A stretch of DNA of 64,000 bases from NC2004 sp050874905 (GCA_050874905.1 JBNMLP010000002.1:1-64000), one strand, 5' to 3'. Positions 8,074-18,119 are shown, numbered from the stretch's first letter. The notes: a model not told the origin generated them from the letters alone. A program made the numbers and translations.

Positions 8074-9129
8074 ATGTACCGTGATGATACAAAAGAGATT
8101 CGTATTGGGGATCGTGTGATCGGAGGAGGCAATCCGATTCTGATCCAGTCAATGACAAATACAAAAACGGAAGATGTAGCTGCTACCGTTGCACAGATCA
8201 AGAGTCTGGAAGAGGCGGGCTGTGAGATCATCCGCTGTACCGTGAATACGGAGGCTGCCGCCAAGGCACTGCCGGAGATTAAAAAGCAGATTCATATTCC
8301 TTTGGTAGCAGATATTCATTTTGATTATCGTCTGGCACTCAAAGCAATTGAGTACGGCGCAGACAAGATCCGTATCAATCCGGGAAATATCGGTGGAGAG
8401 GAACGGCTGCGTGAGGTGGTTGCGAAAGCAAAGGAATATCATGTGCCGATCCGCGTGGGTGTCAACAGTGGTTCTTTGGAAAAGGAGCTTGTTGCAAAGT
8501 ATGGCGGCGTGACAGCAGAAGGAATTGTGGAGAGTGCGCTGGATAAGGTGCGCATGATCGAAGCCTGTGACTATGACCAGATCGTGATCAGCATCAAATC
8601 CTCCGATGTGCTGATGTGTGTAAAGGCGCATGAGCTGATCGCCGGAAAAACACCATATCCGCTTCATGTTGGAATTACAGAAGCAGGAACGATTCTGCGT
8701 GGCAATATTAAATCAAGTGTCGGACTTGGTATCATTTTATATCAGGGAATCGGGGATACGATCCGGGTATCTTTGACAGGAGATCCGGTGCAGGAAGTTC
8801 TTTCTGCAAAAATGATCTTAAAAACACTGGGACTTCGCAAAGGCGGGATTGAAGTGGTATCTTGTCCAACCTGCGGACGCACTTCGATCGATCTGATCGG
8901 TCTTGCTAACCAGGTGGAAGAGCTGGTGGCTTCTTATGAGCATTTGAACATCAAAGTAGCAGTTATGGGCTGTGTTGTAAATGGTCCCGGAGAAGCGAGA
9001 GAAGCGGATCTTGGAATTGCCGGGGGCAATGGAGAAGGTCTCTTGATCAAACACGGGGAGATCGTAAAGAAGGTTCCGGAAGGAAAACTTCTTGGTGTAT
9101 TGAAGGAGGAATTAGAGCATTGGCAGTAG
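8074..9129 (+). CDS. ispG: 4-hydroxy-3-methylbut-2-enyl diphosphate synthase (flavodoxin-type IspG)
   Basis: The [4Fe-4S] enzyme that converts MEcPP to HMBPP in the MEP pathway. 351 residues, with the TIM-barrel N-terminus containing QSMTNT, the phosphate-binding VGVNSGSL, and the C-terminal iron-sulfur domain with CPTCGR and MGCVVNGPGEA (three Cys plus a Glu ligand). The start is the ATG at 8074, seven bases after gggagga. An in-frame TTG at 8059 lies in or before that RBS and is rejected. The C-terminal codons overlap the start of polC by 10 bases. Confidence 0.96.
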   Translation: MYRDDTKEIRIGDRVIGGGNPILIQSMTNTKTEDVAATVAQIKSLEEAGCEIIRCTVNTEAAAKALPEIKKQIHIPLVADIHFDYRLALKAIEYGADKIRINPGNIGGEERLREVVAKAKEYHVPIRVGVNSGSLEKELVAKYGGVTAEGIVESALDKVRMIEACDYDQIVISIKSSDVLMCVKAHELIAGKTPYPLHVGITEAGTILRGNIKSSVGLGIILYQGIGDTIRVSLTGDPVQEVLSAKMILKTLGLRKGGIEVVSCPTCGRTSIDLIGLANQVEELVASYEHLNIKVAVMGCVVNGPGEAREADLGIAGGNGEGLLIKHGEIVKKVPEGKLLGVLKEELEHWQ

Positions 9130-12100
9130 AGCAGGCAAAAACTTTTTTTAAAGTCTTTCCTGAGCTTAAGGTATCGGACAAATTGGCTGCTTATTTTGAA
9201 AATGTAACAGTACAGCATATTGTGTATAAAAAAGATGAGAAACGCTTATATGTGATCATTATGAGTTCTCATCTTCTTTATTTCGATATTCTTCATGCAA
9301 TGGAAGTACAATTACATAAATATCTGGAGAAAGCGTATAATTGTCCGGTGGAGATTGTACCAAGATTTGAGCTTTCAAGTACTTATGATTTTGATACGAT
9401 CTTAAAGGAATATATGGAGCCTGGAATTTTAGCACGCTGGAATAAGGAAGCACCTATTCTCTATACGGTGGTACGACAGGCGGGATATGAGGTTGTTGGA
9501 GATACGGTTCGTTTCCGGATCGATAAAAACAGTGCGTTGGCACAAAATGCAACGAAAGACATCAAACGTCGTCTGACGGAGACCATGAAACGTTCCTTTG
9601 ATCTTGATGTCATGGTGGAATTTGAACCCGTTGCACTTCAAAAAACACAGTATGAGAAGGAGCGGGAGCATAGCCTGATGCTGGAACTTCAAGAAATTGA
9701 AAAGAAACAGTCAGAGTCCCGTGCCAAAGAGGAGGCTTTGAAAGACTCCGGGATTTCTCCTGTAAAAATGGAAAACTCCGGAAAAAAGGGGGATGCTGCA
9801 CCAAAGCAGGAGGCAGCAAATGCTCCGGAGAAAGAGACAGCAAGAAAGAGTACTTATGGCAGTTATCGTCGTCCCAAAGACGATCCGGATGTGATTTATG
9901 GCCGCAATGTGGATGGAGAACTGACTGCGATCAAGTCGATCACCTCCGAGATGGGAGATACTGTTATCCGTGGTATGGTCAGTGATTTTGAATTCCGCGA
10001 GATCCGTGGAGAAAAAACAATTTTCACCTTTTTTATTACAGACTTTACCAATACGATCAAAGTCAAGCTCTTTATTAAAAATGACAGCATGACTGATCTG
10101 TTATCCGAGCTTTCTGAGGGCAATTTCTACCTTGTAAAAGGTGTTATTCAGTTTGATACTTACGACAAGGAGTTGCAGATGAGTTCGGTGGTCGGGATCA
10201 AAAAGACGGTGGATTTCAGAGAAAAGAGAATGGACCATGCTCTGGAGAAGCGTGTAGAGCTTCATTTGCATACGGTCATGAGTGAGATGGACAGCGTCGT
10301 TGATATCAAAAAGGTAGTAAAGACGGCGAAAGACTGGGGCATGAAAGCGATGGCGATCACTGACCATGGTGTGGTACAGGCATTCCCGGTTGCGGCAAGA
10401 GAGCTTAATAAGGATGATGATCTAAAGATCATTTACGGGGTAGAGGGATATTTTATAGATGATCTGCATGATATTGTATTGAACAGCAAAGGACAGTCGT
10501 TACGTGATAGCTACGTGGTATTTGATCTGGAGACCACCGGATTTTCATCCCAGAATGACCGTATCATTGAGATCGGTGCGGTGCGTGTGGTTGATGGAAA
10601 AGAAGTTGATCATTTCAGTGAATTTGTGAATCCAAAACGACCAATCCCGTTTGAGATTGAAAATCTGACCCATATCAATGACGATATGGTCAAAGATGCG
10701 AAAACGATCGAAGAGATCCTTCCGCAATTTATGGAGTTTTGCAAAGGCTCGGTTATGGTAGCACATAATGCGGAATTTGATATCAGCTTTATTGAAGCAA
10801 ATTGTGAGCGGCTTGGCATTCCTACTGATTTTTCCGTGATCGATACAGTGGAACTTGCTCATGTCCTGCTGCCGGAGCTGGGACGTTTCAAACTTGATAC
10901 GGTTTGTAAGCATTTGAAGATCAAGCTTGCAAATCATCATAGAGCGGTGGACGATGCCGGGGCAACTGCCAAGATATTTGTCCGCTTCATTGAGATGCTT
11001 GAAAAGAAAGAGATCTACAACGTAGATCAGTTAAATGCCTGCTCTGAATTTTCAGATGATAAGATCAAGAAAGCACCTTATTATCATGGTATTATTCTGG
11101 CGAAAAATGAGATCGGGCGCGTGAACCTTTATCATCTGATCTCGGCCTCCCATATTAAGTATTTTAACAAACGGCCGCGTATTCCAAAGAGTCTGATCAA
11201 CCGTTACCGGGAAGGACTGATCATCGGTTCTGCCTGTGAAGCAGGAGAACTGTTCCGCGCGATTTTACATGGCAGAGGACATGAAAAGATCAAAAAAATT
11301 GTGGATTTTTATGATTACCTGGAAATCCAGCCGCTTGGAAATGATAAGTTTATGATCAATAATTCGAAATATCCGGTCAACAGTATTGAGGATATCATGG
11401 AGATCAACCGTACGATCGTACGGCTGGGTGAGGAGTATCATAAGCCTGTTGTAGCTACGTGTGATGTTCATTTCCTAAATCCGGAGGATTCTGTTTACCG
11501 GAGCATCATCATGAAGTCAAAGGGATTTGCCGACGCCAATGAACAGCCGCCACTTTATTTCAGAACGACGGAGGAAATGTTAAAGGAATTTATGTATCTG
11601 GGCGCAGAAAAAGCCAAAGAAGTTGTTGTTACTAATACCAATATGATCGCAGATATGATTGAAAAGATCTCTCCGGTCTATCCGGATAAATGTCCACCGG
11701 AGATTGAAAATTCGGACGAGACATTGACCAACATCTGTTATGATAAGGCACATGAGATTTATGGACCGGATCTTCCAGAGGTGGTAGAGGAGCGTTTGAA
11801 GCGGGAACTTCATTCCATTATCAGCAATGGATTTGCGGTAATGTATATCATTGCGCAGAAGCTGGTATGGGATTCCAATGATCATGGATATCTGGTAGGA
11901 AGCCGTGGTTCCGTTGGTTCTTCCTTTGTGGCAACGATGTCCGGTATCACAGAGGTAAATCCGCTTTCCGCGCATTATATCTGTCCGGAGTGTCACTTTG
12001 TAGATTTCGACTCACCGGAGGTAAAAGCCTTTTCCGGCAATTCCGGATGTGATATGCCGGATCGTGACTGCCCGAAGTGTGGGCATAAGCTGATCAAGGA

Positions 12101-13676
12101 AGGTCATGATATTCCGTTTGAAACATTCCTGGGATTTAATGGAGATAAAGAGCCTGATATCGATCTGAATTTCTCTGGTGAGTATCAGGGCTGTGCGCAT
12201 AAGTATACAGAGGTGCTGTTCGGTGAAGGACATGCGTTTCGTGCCGGAACGATCGGCGCAGTCGCAGATAAAACAGCGGAAGGTTATGTATACAAGTATT
12301 TTGAAGACGATGAGCGCGAGAAGATTTACAAAAAGGCGATCATGGATGGAAAGGATGAGCGGCAGGCAAAAAAGGAAGCAAAGGATGCGACTGTTTATGT
12401 AACGGAGCGCCGCTGCGAGATCACAAGACTTGCGAAAGGCTGTACCGGGGTGAAACGTACGACCGGACAGCATCCGGGTGGTATCATTGTTGTGCCGCAT
12501 GGCATGGAGATCGATATGTTTACTCCGATCCAGCGTCCTGCCAATGATATGACCACAGATATTACGACCACGCATTTTGAGTATCATTCCATCGACCACA
12601 ACCTGTTGAAGCTTGATATATTGGGACATGATGATCCGAGTATGATCCGTCACCTGGAAGATCTTACCGGAACCGATGCCAAAAAGGTCCCTCTGGATGA
12701 CAAAGATGTCATTTCCCTGTTCCATAATACGGATGCTTTGGGAATCACACCGGAGGATATTGGTGGAACGAAGCTTGGCTGTCTTGGCGTACCGGAGTTT
12801 GGTACAGACTTTGCGATGCAGATGGTAATCGATGCCAATCCAAAGAGTTTTTCCGATCTGGTTCGTATTTCCGGTCTGTCACACGGAACTGGTGTGTGGC
12901 TTGGGAATGCACAGGATCTGATCAAGGATGGTATCGTAGAGCTGTCCGGTGCGATCTGTTGTCGAGATGATATTATGGTGTATCTGATCCATATGGGAAT
13001 TGAAAGTGGTCTTGCCTTTACGATCATGGAGAGTGTACGTAAGGGAAAAGGCTTGAAGGATGAGTGGCTTCCAATCATGAAGGAACACAATATTCCGGAC
13101 TGGTATGTGGACTCCTGCCGGAAGATCCAGTACATGTTCCCAAAAGCGCATGCTGCTGCTTACGTTATGATGGCGTGGCGGATCGCATGGTATAAGGTAA
13201 ATTATCCACTGGAATATTATGCCACCTTTTTCAGTATTCGTGCCAAGGCAATGAATTATATGACAATGTGCCGTGGAAGAGAAAAGTTAGAATATTATCT
13301 GGAAGAGATCCGCAGCCGGGATAAGAATCTTCGAACAGCAAAGGATGAAGATACGATCCGTGATATGCGTCTGGTGCAGGAAATGTACGCTAGAGGCTAT
13401 GAATTTATGCCGATCGATCTGTTCCGGGTAAAAGCTACAGAATTTCAGATCATTGATGGAAAGATCATGCCGTCATTAAATACGATCGATGGTATGGGAG
13501 ATAATGCGGCGCAGAGTATTGTGGATGCAAAGGGAGAAGATAATCGCCCATATCTTTCCAAAGAGGATTTGAGGAAGCGGGCACACATTGGACAGAGTGC
13601 GATCGATAAGCTGACAGAGGCGGGAATATTAGATGATCTGACCGAAACAAACCAGCTTACATTTTCATTCCTCTAA
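9120..13676 (+). CDS. polC: DNA polymerase III PolC-type alpha subunit
   Basis: The Gram-positive replicative DNA polymerase with built-in proofreading, 1518 residues. Domains in order: an N-terminal tau-interaction region with a charged linker (to about 250), an OB fold (about 280-370), a PHP domain starting ELHLHTVMS near 380 with ITDHG, a DnaQ-like 3'-5' exonuclease (FDLETTG near 465, with HHRAVDDA late in the domain) that interrupts PHP, a four-Cys zinc site (CPEC and CPKC, about 960-985), the palm with the catalytic PDIDLNFSGE near 1010, fingers, and the C-terminal helix-hairpin-helix region. The start is TTG at 9120, inside the end of ispG, so translation is probably coupled. Alternative in-frame starts further down would remove conserved sequence. 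Confidence 0.97.
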   Translation: MAVEQAKTFFKVFPELKVSDKLAAYFENVTVQHIVYKKDEKRLYVIIMSSHLLYFDILHAMEVQLHKYLEKAYNCPVEIVPRFELSSTYDFDTILKEYMEPGILARWNKEAPILYTVVRQAGYEVVGDTVRFRIDKNSALAQNATKDIKRRLTETMKRSFDLDVMVEFEPVALQKTQYEKEREHSLMLELQEIEKKQSESRAKEEALKDSGISPVKMENSGKKGDAAPKQEAANAPEKETARKSTYGSYRRPKDDPDVIYGRNVDGELTAIKSITSEMGDTVIRGMVSDFEFREIRGEKTIFTFFITDFTNTIKVKLFIKNDSMTDLLSELSEGNFYLVKGVIQFDTYDKELQMSSVVGIKKTVDFREKRMDHALEKRVELHLHTVMSEMDSVVDIKKVVKTAKDWGMKAMAITDHGVVQAFPVAARELNKDDDLKIIYGVEGYFIDDLHDIVLNSKGQSLRDSYVVFDLETTGFSSQNDRIIEIGAVRVVDGKEVDHFSEFVNPKRPIPFEIENLTHINDDMVKDAKTIEEILPQFMEFCKGSVMVAHNAEFDISFIEANCERLGIPTDFSVIDTVELAHVLLPELGRFKLDTVCKHLKIKLANHHRAVDDAGATAKIFVRFIEMLEKKEIYNVDQLNACSEFSDDKIKKAPYYHGIILAKNEIGRVNLYHLISASHIKYFNKRPRIPKSLINRYREGLIIGSACEAGELFRAILHGRGHEKIKKIVDFYDYLEIQPLGNDKFMINNSKYPVNSIEDIMEINRTIVRLGEEYHKPVVATCDVHFLNPEDSVYRSIIMKSKGFADANEQPPLYFRTTEEMLKEFMYLGAEKAKEVVVTNTNMIADMIEKISPVYPDKCPPEIENSDETLTNICYDKAHEIYGPDLPEVVEERLKRELHSIISNGFAVMYIIAQKLVWDSNDHGYLVGSRGSVGSSFVATMSGITEVNPLSAHYICPECHFVDFDSPEVKAFSGNSGCDMPDRDCPKCGHKLIKEGHDIPFETFLGFNGDKEPDIDLNFSGEYQGCAHKYTEVLFGEGHAFRAGTIGAVADKTAEGYVYKYFEDDEREKIYKKAIMDGKDERQAKKEAKDATVYVTERRCEITRLAKGCTGVKRTTGQHPGGIIVVPHGMEIDMFTPIQRPANDMTTDITTTHFEYHSIDHNLLKLDILGHDDPSMIRHLEDLTGTDAKKVPLDDKDVISLFHNTDALGITPEDIGGTKLGCLGVPEFGTDFAMQMVIDANPKSFSDLVRISGLSHGTGVWLGNAQDLIKDGIVELSGAICCRDDIMVYLIHMGIESGLAFTIMESVRKGKGLKDEWLPIMKEHNIPDWYVDSCRKIQYMFPKAHAAAYVMMAWRIAWYKVNYPLEYYATFFSIRAKAMNYMTMCRGREKLEYYLEEIRSRDKNLRTAKDEDTIRDMRLVQEMYARGYEFMPIDLFRVKATEFQIIDGKIMPSLNTIDGMGDNAAQSIVDAKGEDNRPYLSKEDLRKRAHIGQSAIDKLTEAGILDDLTETNQLTFSFL

Positions 13677-13693
13677 AAAAAATAAAAAAGTGC

Positions 13694-13722
13694 TTGCATT
13701 TTGTCGGTGGCTTTGCTATACT
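13694..13722 (+). promoter_or_regulatory. Strong promoter of the tRNA-Glu pair
   Basis: TTGCAT (13694-13699), a 17-bp spacer, then TATACT (13717-13722) with a TGC extended -10. It sits about 30 bases before the first tRNA. Confidence 0.75.
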
Positions 13723-13750
13723 ATCAAAGTCGTCGGCAGATGACAAGTAT

Positions 13751-13822
13751 GGTTCGTTGGTCAAGCGGCTAAGACGTCGCCCTCTCACGGCGAAAACAGG
13801 GGTTCGATTCCCCTACGAACTG
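13751..13822 (+). tRNA. tRNA-Glu (anticodon CUC), copy 1
   Basis: A 72-base cloverleaf: acceptor stem ggttcgt with acgaact (the terminal pair is G-U), anticodon stem tcgcc with ggcga around loop ctctcac (anticodon CTC), and T arm with the ggttcgattcc loop region. Discriminator base G. The CCA end is not encoded. Identical to copy 2. Confidence 0.95.
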
Positions 13823-13846
13823 CTCTTATTCTTCATATTGTGATAT

Positions 13847-13918
13847 GGTTCGTTGGTCAAGCGGCTAAGACGTCGCCCTCTCACGGCGAAAACAGGGGTT
13901 CGATTCCCCTACGAACTG
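13847..13918 (+). tRNA. tRNA-Glu (anticodon CUC), copy 2
   Basis: Base-for-base identical to copy 1. The identical block is 77 bp (13748-13824 and 13844-13920), so this is a recent tandem duplication or a gene-conversion pair. CCA is not encoded. It shares the promoter at 13694 and the terminator at 13925. Confidence 0.95.
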
Positions 13919-13924
13919 CTTCTT

Positions 13925-13952
13925 ACTCACAGATTGTATCTGTGAGTTTTTT
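13925..13952 (+). terminator. Terminator of the tRNA-Glu operon
   Basis: The arm actcacaga (13925-13933) pairs with tctgtgagt (13939-13947) around a 5-base loop, followed by a T run. A strong rho-independent terminator. Confidence 0.85.
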
Positions 13953-14035
13953 CATGTGAAAAGAGTCTTTTCGTAGCGTCCGCTTTTTGGTAGAATAAGA
14001 AAAGAGCATTGACAGCAACAGGAAAGGAGAGTGCT

Positions 14036-15658
14036 ATGATTCGAACTAGAAGAAGGAAATGTTTTGCGGTTCTTTTTCTGATCGGGATCCTTTTATCTGC
14101 AGTGGCGTGTCCAAAGGTGCATGCGGATAGCCTGTATATCATCCGGGTGGGATTGACCAAGCAATTGAAACAGCAGAGCAGTGTAAAGGTGTCCACCAAA
14201 AAGATCGCGTTAGGATACTGTGTGAATAACCGTTTTTCAGAATACATCCATTTTACTAATCGTTCCGGTTTTACTTTTTCTCCGGCAACAGGTTACTATC
14301 TGGTGTCCGATACGGTGTATCCGGATTATGCTTCTGTGATTAAGGTATATCAGAAGCTTTGCAAGGTGAAGTCGTTAAAAAACTCCACCTATGTTGCCAT
14401 GATCGGAAAGAATAAGTGGAGCATTTATGTTGGTGGTAAAAAAGATGTTCAAAAGGTTATGTCGTTACAGGAAAAGGCGGAAGCCAAGTCCAAAACTACC
14501 TTTTCAGTGAGTGCCTATAATGGTCACCGCATTAAAGTTAGCGGCGGTTCCTTTGCTCTGCTATATGATGGGGATGAAACCGGACAATATGTACAGATAT
14601 CTGCAAATGTGTTGAATAAAAAAGGTTCCAAAACGCTTACGGTAAATGGATATGAATACCGGGGACGGATGGAGATCGGAACCTATGGAGCAGGTAAGCT
14701 GACCGTTGTGAATATTACAAATGTGGAGAATTATCTTCGCAGCGTGGTGGGAAGTGAGATGGATGCTTCTTATCCGATGGAGGCATTAAAAGCTCAGGCA
14801 ATTGTTTCCAGAACGTTTGCGCAGAATCACTGTGATAATTCCGGTGATACAAATACAGTTACTCCCTATACTCTCAATGATACAGATCATGTTTCTACAA
14901 CTTCTTCCCAGCAGTATGGGGGCTATGCAAAGGAGCGAAAAGATGCTGTGCTTGCAGTGACCTCTACGAGAGGAATCTGCATTTACGATAAGGGCAGCCA
15001 GATTGATGCCGCCTTTTTTCCGTCCAGTGGCGGAAGAACGGAGAATGCAGTAAATATCTGGGGAACCAAACGAAATTATCTGCTTCCGGTGGCAGATGTG
15101 ATGGAGCTTTCCTATGCAGGAAAGGCATGGCGCAAGGATTATACACCGGAACAGTTAGGACAACTGGTTGGTTTAAAGGCGATCGTGTCAGCAAAAGTGG
15201 ATGCACAGACGGCAAGCGGGCGTCTGGATGCAGTGACTTTTACAGATACAGAGCAGAAGAGTATTACGTTAAAGCATGACAATATCCGGGTGCGCTTGGG
15301 ATTAAACAGTACAAAATGTCGTCTGATCACTAAAAAAGAAGACATTTCCTCTCTTTTCCTAAAAGGAACAGAAGAGACGAGAGAAGTAGAAGACTTAACC
15401 GGTGCAGTGGTATTATCTTCAAACAAACGTGTGACAACGCTGGCGGAGTCCGGTACGGTGGTTGTGGCTGGAAAGGATAATACTTCAGCTACGGTTTCCA
15501 AAGCTTCTGTAAAAGATGGAGTATATACTTTCGTTGGATTGGGAAATGGCCACGGAGCCGGGATGAGCCAGGCGGGTGCGAAAGCGCGTGCCTTAGCCGG
15601 ACAAAGTGCAGAGAATATTATTCGATATTATTACGGACCGTCAGTGTCCATGAAATAA
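14036..15658 (+). CDS. Secreted SpoIID/LytB-domain protein
   Basis: A 540-residue exported protein. The N-terminus is basic (RTRRRK), then a hydrophobic core ending near VHA at about residue 30, a typical signal peptide. The middle carries the SpoIID/LytB signature: VENYLRSVVGSEM with the catalytic-type Glu, then YPMEALKAQAIVSRTFA. The C-terminal part ends with GNGHGAGMSQAGAKA, also a family hallmark. SpoIID proteins are lytic transglycosylases acting on denuded peptidoglycan in engulfment; longer relatives such as this act in vegetative or spore wall remodelling. The ATG at 14036 follows aggaaaggag; an in-frame TTG at 14009 adds nine residues with no RBS. 14 bases before queA. Confidence 0.9.
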   Translation: MIRTRRRKCFAVLFLIGILLSAVACPKVHADSLYIIRVGLTKQLKQQSSVKVSTKKIALGYCVNNRFSEYIHFTNRSGFTFSPATGYYLVSDTVYPDYASVIKVYQKLCKVKSLKNSTYVAMIGKNKWSIYVGGKKDVQKVMSLQEKAEAKSKTTFSVSAYNGHRIKVSGGSFALLYDGDETGQYVQISANVLNKKGSKTLTVNGYEYRGRMEIGTYGAGKLTVVNITNVENYLRSVVGSEMDASYPMEALKAQAIVSRTFAQNHCDNSGDTNTVTPYTLNDTDHVSTTSSQQYGGYAKERKDAVLAVTSTRGICIYDKGSQIDAAFFPSSGGRTENAVNIWGTKRNYLLPVADVMELSYAGKAWRKDYTPEQLGQLVGLKAIVSAKVDAQTASGRLDAVTFTDTEQKSITLKHDNIRVRLGLNSTKCRLITKKEDISSLFLKGTEETREVEDLTGAVVLSSNKRVTTLAESGTVVVAGKDNTSATVSKASVKDGVYTFVGLGNGHGAGMSQAGAKARALAGQSAENIIRYYYGPSVSMK

Positions 15659-15671
15659 GAGAGGCAATAAA

Positions 15672-16721
15672 ATGAGTACAAATCAGGAACTTGGTATGAA
15701 ACTTACCGATTATTATTACGATCTGCCACAGGAGCTGATCGCACAGGATCCGTTAAAACAAAGAGATTCTTCCCGGTTGATGGTATTTGACCGGAAGACC
15801 AAAGAGGTGACACACAAAGTATTTCATGATGTGATCGATTATTTGAATCCGGGAGACTGTCTGGTCATTAACAATACAAAGGTAATTCCGGCACGTCTGC
15901 TCGGTGTCAAGGAAGAAACAGGTGCAGCGATCGAAGTATTGCTGTTGCAAAGAAAAACAGATCGTGTCTGGGAAACGCTGGTAAAACCAGGAAAAAAGGC
16001 GAGACCGGGTGCCGTCATTTCCTTTGGTGACGGACGATTAAAAGGTACGGTAACGGACATTGTAGAAGAAGGAAATCGTCTGATCTCGTTTGAATATGAT
16101 GGCATTTTTGAGGAGATTCTGGATGAGCTCGGACAAATGCCACTGCCGCCATACATCACCCATAAGCTGGAGGATAAAAATCGTTATCAGACTGTTTATG
16201 CTAAATATGAAGGTTCGGCGGCTGCACCGACAGCAGGGCTTCATTTTACGAAAGAGCTGCTGGAACGGATCCAGAACAAGGGGATCAAAATTGCCAATGT
16301 GACACTTCACGTCGGACTGGGGACGTTTCGTCCGGTGAAGGAAGACAATATCCTGGATCATCATATGCATTCGGAGTTTTATCAGATCGCAGCAGAGGAT
16401 GCAGACATTATCAATGAAACGAAACGACAAGGAGGACGGATCATTTCGGTTGGAACAACGAGCACCAGAACGCTGGAGTCTGTTGCAGATGAACAGGGAT
16501 TTGTCAGGGAAACAAGCGGCTGGACAGACATCTTTATTTATCCGGGATACCGGTTTAAATGCGTGGATGCGCTGATCACCAATTTCCATTTGCCGGAATC
16601 AACATTACTTATGCTGGTATCTGCATTTGCAGACCGGGAAAGTATATTACGCGCCTACGAAACGGCGGTAAAAGAAAAATATCGGTTCTTCTCCTTTGGA
16701 GATGCGATGTTATTATTATAA
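15672..16721 (+). CDS. queA: tRNA preQ1(34) S-adenosylmethionine ribosyltransferase-isomerase
   Basis: QueA moves the ribosyl part of S-adenosylmethionine onto preQ1 in tRNA to form epoxyqueuosine. The protein shows the family N-terminus DYYYDLPQELIAQ, then LVINNTKVIPARL, the GSAAAPTAGLHFT motif and the C-terminal TNFHLPESTLLMLV. From ATG 15672 (gagagg upstream) it is 349 residues; from the in-frame ATG at 15696 it would be 341, the commonest family length, so the first eight residues are uncertain. Its 3' end meets a bidirectional terminator shared with aroA. No other queuosine genes are in the window. Confidence 0.95.
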   Translation: MSTNQELGMKLTDYYYDLPQELIAQDPLKQRDSSRLMVFDRKTKEVTHKVFHDVIDYLNPGDCLVINNTKVIPARLLGVKEETGAAIEVLLLQRKTDRVWETLVKPGKKARPGAVISFGDGRLKGTVTDIVEEGNRLISFEYDGIFEEILDELGQMPLPPYITHKLEDKNRYQTVYAKYEGSAAAPTAGLHFTKELLERIQNKGIKIANVTLHVGLGTFRPVKEDNILDHHMHSEFYQIAAEDADIINETKRQGGRIISVGTTSTRTLESVADEQGFVRETSGWTDIFIYPGYRFKCVDALITNFHLPESTLLMLVSAFADRESILRAYETAVKEKYRFFSFGDAMLLL

Positions 16722-16723
16722 TG

Positions 16724-16756
16724 AAAAAAGTGTTCCATTTTTTGGAACACTTTTTT
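16724..16756. terminator. Bidirectional terminator between queA and aroA
   Basis: A 14-bp perfect stem (16724-16737 with 16743-16756) has an A run on the left and a T run on the right, so it can end transcripts from both strands. It lies between the converging queA and aroA stops. Confidence 0.88.
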
Positions 16757-16768
16757 GATGCGATGTTT

Positions 16769-18058
16769 TTATTCGTTCTGTCCGTTGTAACAACTGTTTA
16801 AATCTTCATAGAATGTTGGGTAGGAGATATTTACACATTCTGCATTCTTCAATGTTGTTACACCGTCAGCATTGATTCCGGCTACTGCAAAGGTCATTGC
16901 AATGCGATGATCATTGTTGGTATCGATCTCTGCTCCGTGAAGCGGACATGGACCGTGGATGATCATTCCGTCCTCAGTTGCCTCTACGTCTGCGCCCATG
17001 CGGCTTAAATTGTCAACCATAACAGCAATGCGGTCGGATTCCTTTACCTTTAACTCTTTTGCATCCTTTATGATCGTATCGCCCTTGGCAAAGCAGGCAA
17101 GCAGTGCCATCGTTGGAAGCTCGTCGATGCAGCGGGGGATCACACTTCCTTCAATCGTTGTACCGACCAGATCACTGGTGCATACAGTAATATCTCCGAC
17201 GCATTCCCCGCCCTCGACATGTTCATTTTCAATAGTGAGGTTGGCATGCATGGCACGACAGATCTCGATGATCCCATCTCTGGTTGGATTCAGGCCGACA
17301 TTTTTGATCGTTAGTCTGGAATCCTCGGTGATAAGTCCTGCTACTACAAAGTAGACGGCAGAAGAGATATCTCCCGGTACGGTAATGGACTGTCCGTACA
17401 GCTCTTTGGCAGGAGCGATCGTTGCCGTTTTTCCTTTGGAGGTAATGTCTGCCCCAAACGAAGCAAGCATCAGCTCAGTATGATTTCTCGATAATTCCGG
17501 TTCCGTCACGCTTGTTTTTCCATCGGCATAAAGACCTGCCAGTAAAATGCAGGATTTGACCTGTGCAGAGGCAACCGGAGAGGTATAATGAATTCCTTTT
17601 AACCGCTGCCCTTTAATGGTAAGCGGCGCACAATCATTATCCCGGTCACTGACGATACTTGCGCCCATTTGCCAGAGTGGTGTCATAATGCGCTTCATCG
17701 GACGTTTTTGGATGGAGGCGTCTCCATTTAAATGTGTGGTAAACGGTTGACCGGCGAGCAGTCCGGAGATCAGCCGGGTCGTTGTGCCGGAATTACCAAC
17801 ATCAAGCATAGTATCCGGTGCACAAAGACCATGAAGCCCTTTGCCGTGTACGACTACTTTGTCATTTTTTATGGAAATAGGAACTCCCATTTTTTCAAAA
17901 CAGGAAATGGTGGAGAGACAGTCGGCACCATTTAAAAAGCCGGAAATCTCAGTAATCCCTTTTGCGATCGCGCCAAACATGACGGCACGATGGGAGATGC
18001 TTTTGTCTCCCGGCACGGTAATACTGCCGTGTAAGCCCTTTTTTCTAGTGAATTGCAT
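16769..18058 (-). CDS. aroA: 3-phosphoshikimate 1-carboxyvinyltransferase (EPSP synthase)
   Basis: The sixth shikimate-pathway enzyme: joins phosphoenolpyruvate to shikimate-3-phosphate. 429 residues, with the N-terminal VPGDKSISHRAVM motif (catalytic Lys), the LDVGNSGTTTRL motif, KESDRI near the PEP site and DHRIAM near the C-terminus. The start is the ATG at 18058 on the - strand, eight bases after ggag; six more in-frame residues upstream are unlikely. It stands alone on the - strand with its own promoter. DAHP synthase, the first step of the pathway, is at 33233. Confidence 0.97.
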   Translation of the reverse strand: MQFTRKKGLHGSITVPGDKSISHRAVMFGAIAKGITEISGFLNGADCLSTISCFEKMGVPISIKNDKVVVHGKGLHGLCAPDTMLDVGNSGTTTRLISGLLAGQPFTTHLNGDASIQKRPMKRIMTPLWQMGASIVSDRDNDCAPLTIKGQRLKGIHYTSPVASAQVKSCILLAGLYADGKTSVTEPELSRNHTELMLASFGADITSKGKTATIAPAKELYGQSITVPGDISSAVYFVVAGLITEDSRLTIKNVGLNPTRDGIIEICRAMHANLTIENEHVEGGECVGDITVCTSDLVGTTIEGSVIPRCIDELPTMALLACFAKGDTIIKDAKELKVKESDRIAVMVDNLSRMGADVEATEDGMIIHGPCPLHGAEIDTNNDHRIAMTFAVAGINADGVTTLKNAECVNISYPTFYEDLNSCYNGQNE

Positions 18059-18089
18059 GGTATTTCTCCTTCGCATTTTCTTTGATTTT

Positions 18090-18119
18090 AGTATACCCCG
18101 ATTCGCTTTTTCATGTCAA
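18090..18119 (-). promoter_or_regulatory. aroA promoter
   Basis: On the - strand: TTGACA (18119-18114), an 18-bp spacer, TATACT (18095-18090), about 30 bases before the aroA start. It is back to back with the promoter of the HD gene at 18127. Confidence 0.75.

Noticed and set aside
12012..12725. A 237-residue frame opposite polC
   Set aside because: polC is intact with catalytic motifs in this span, so the antisense frame is a shadow.
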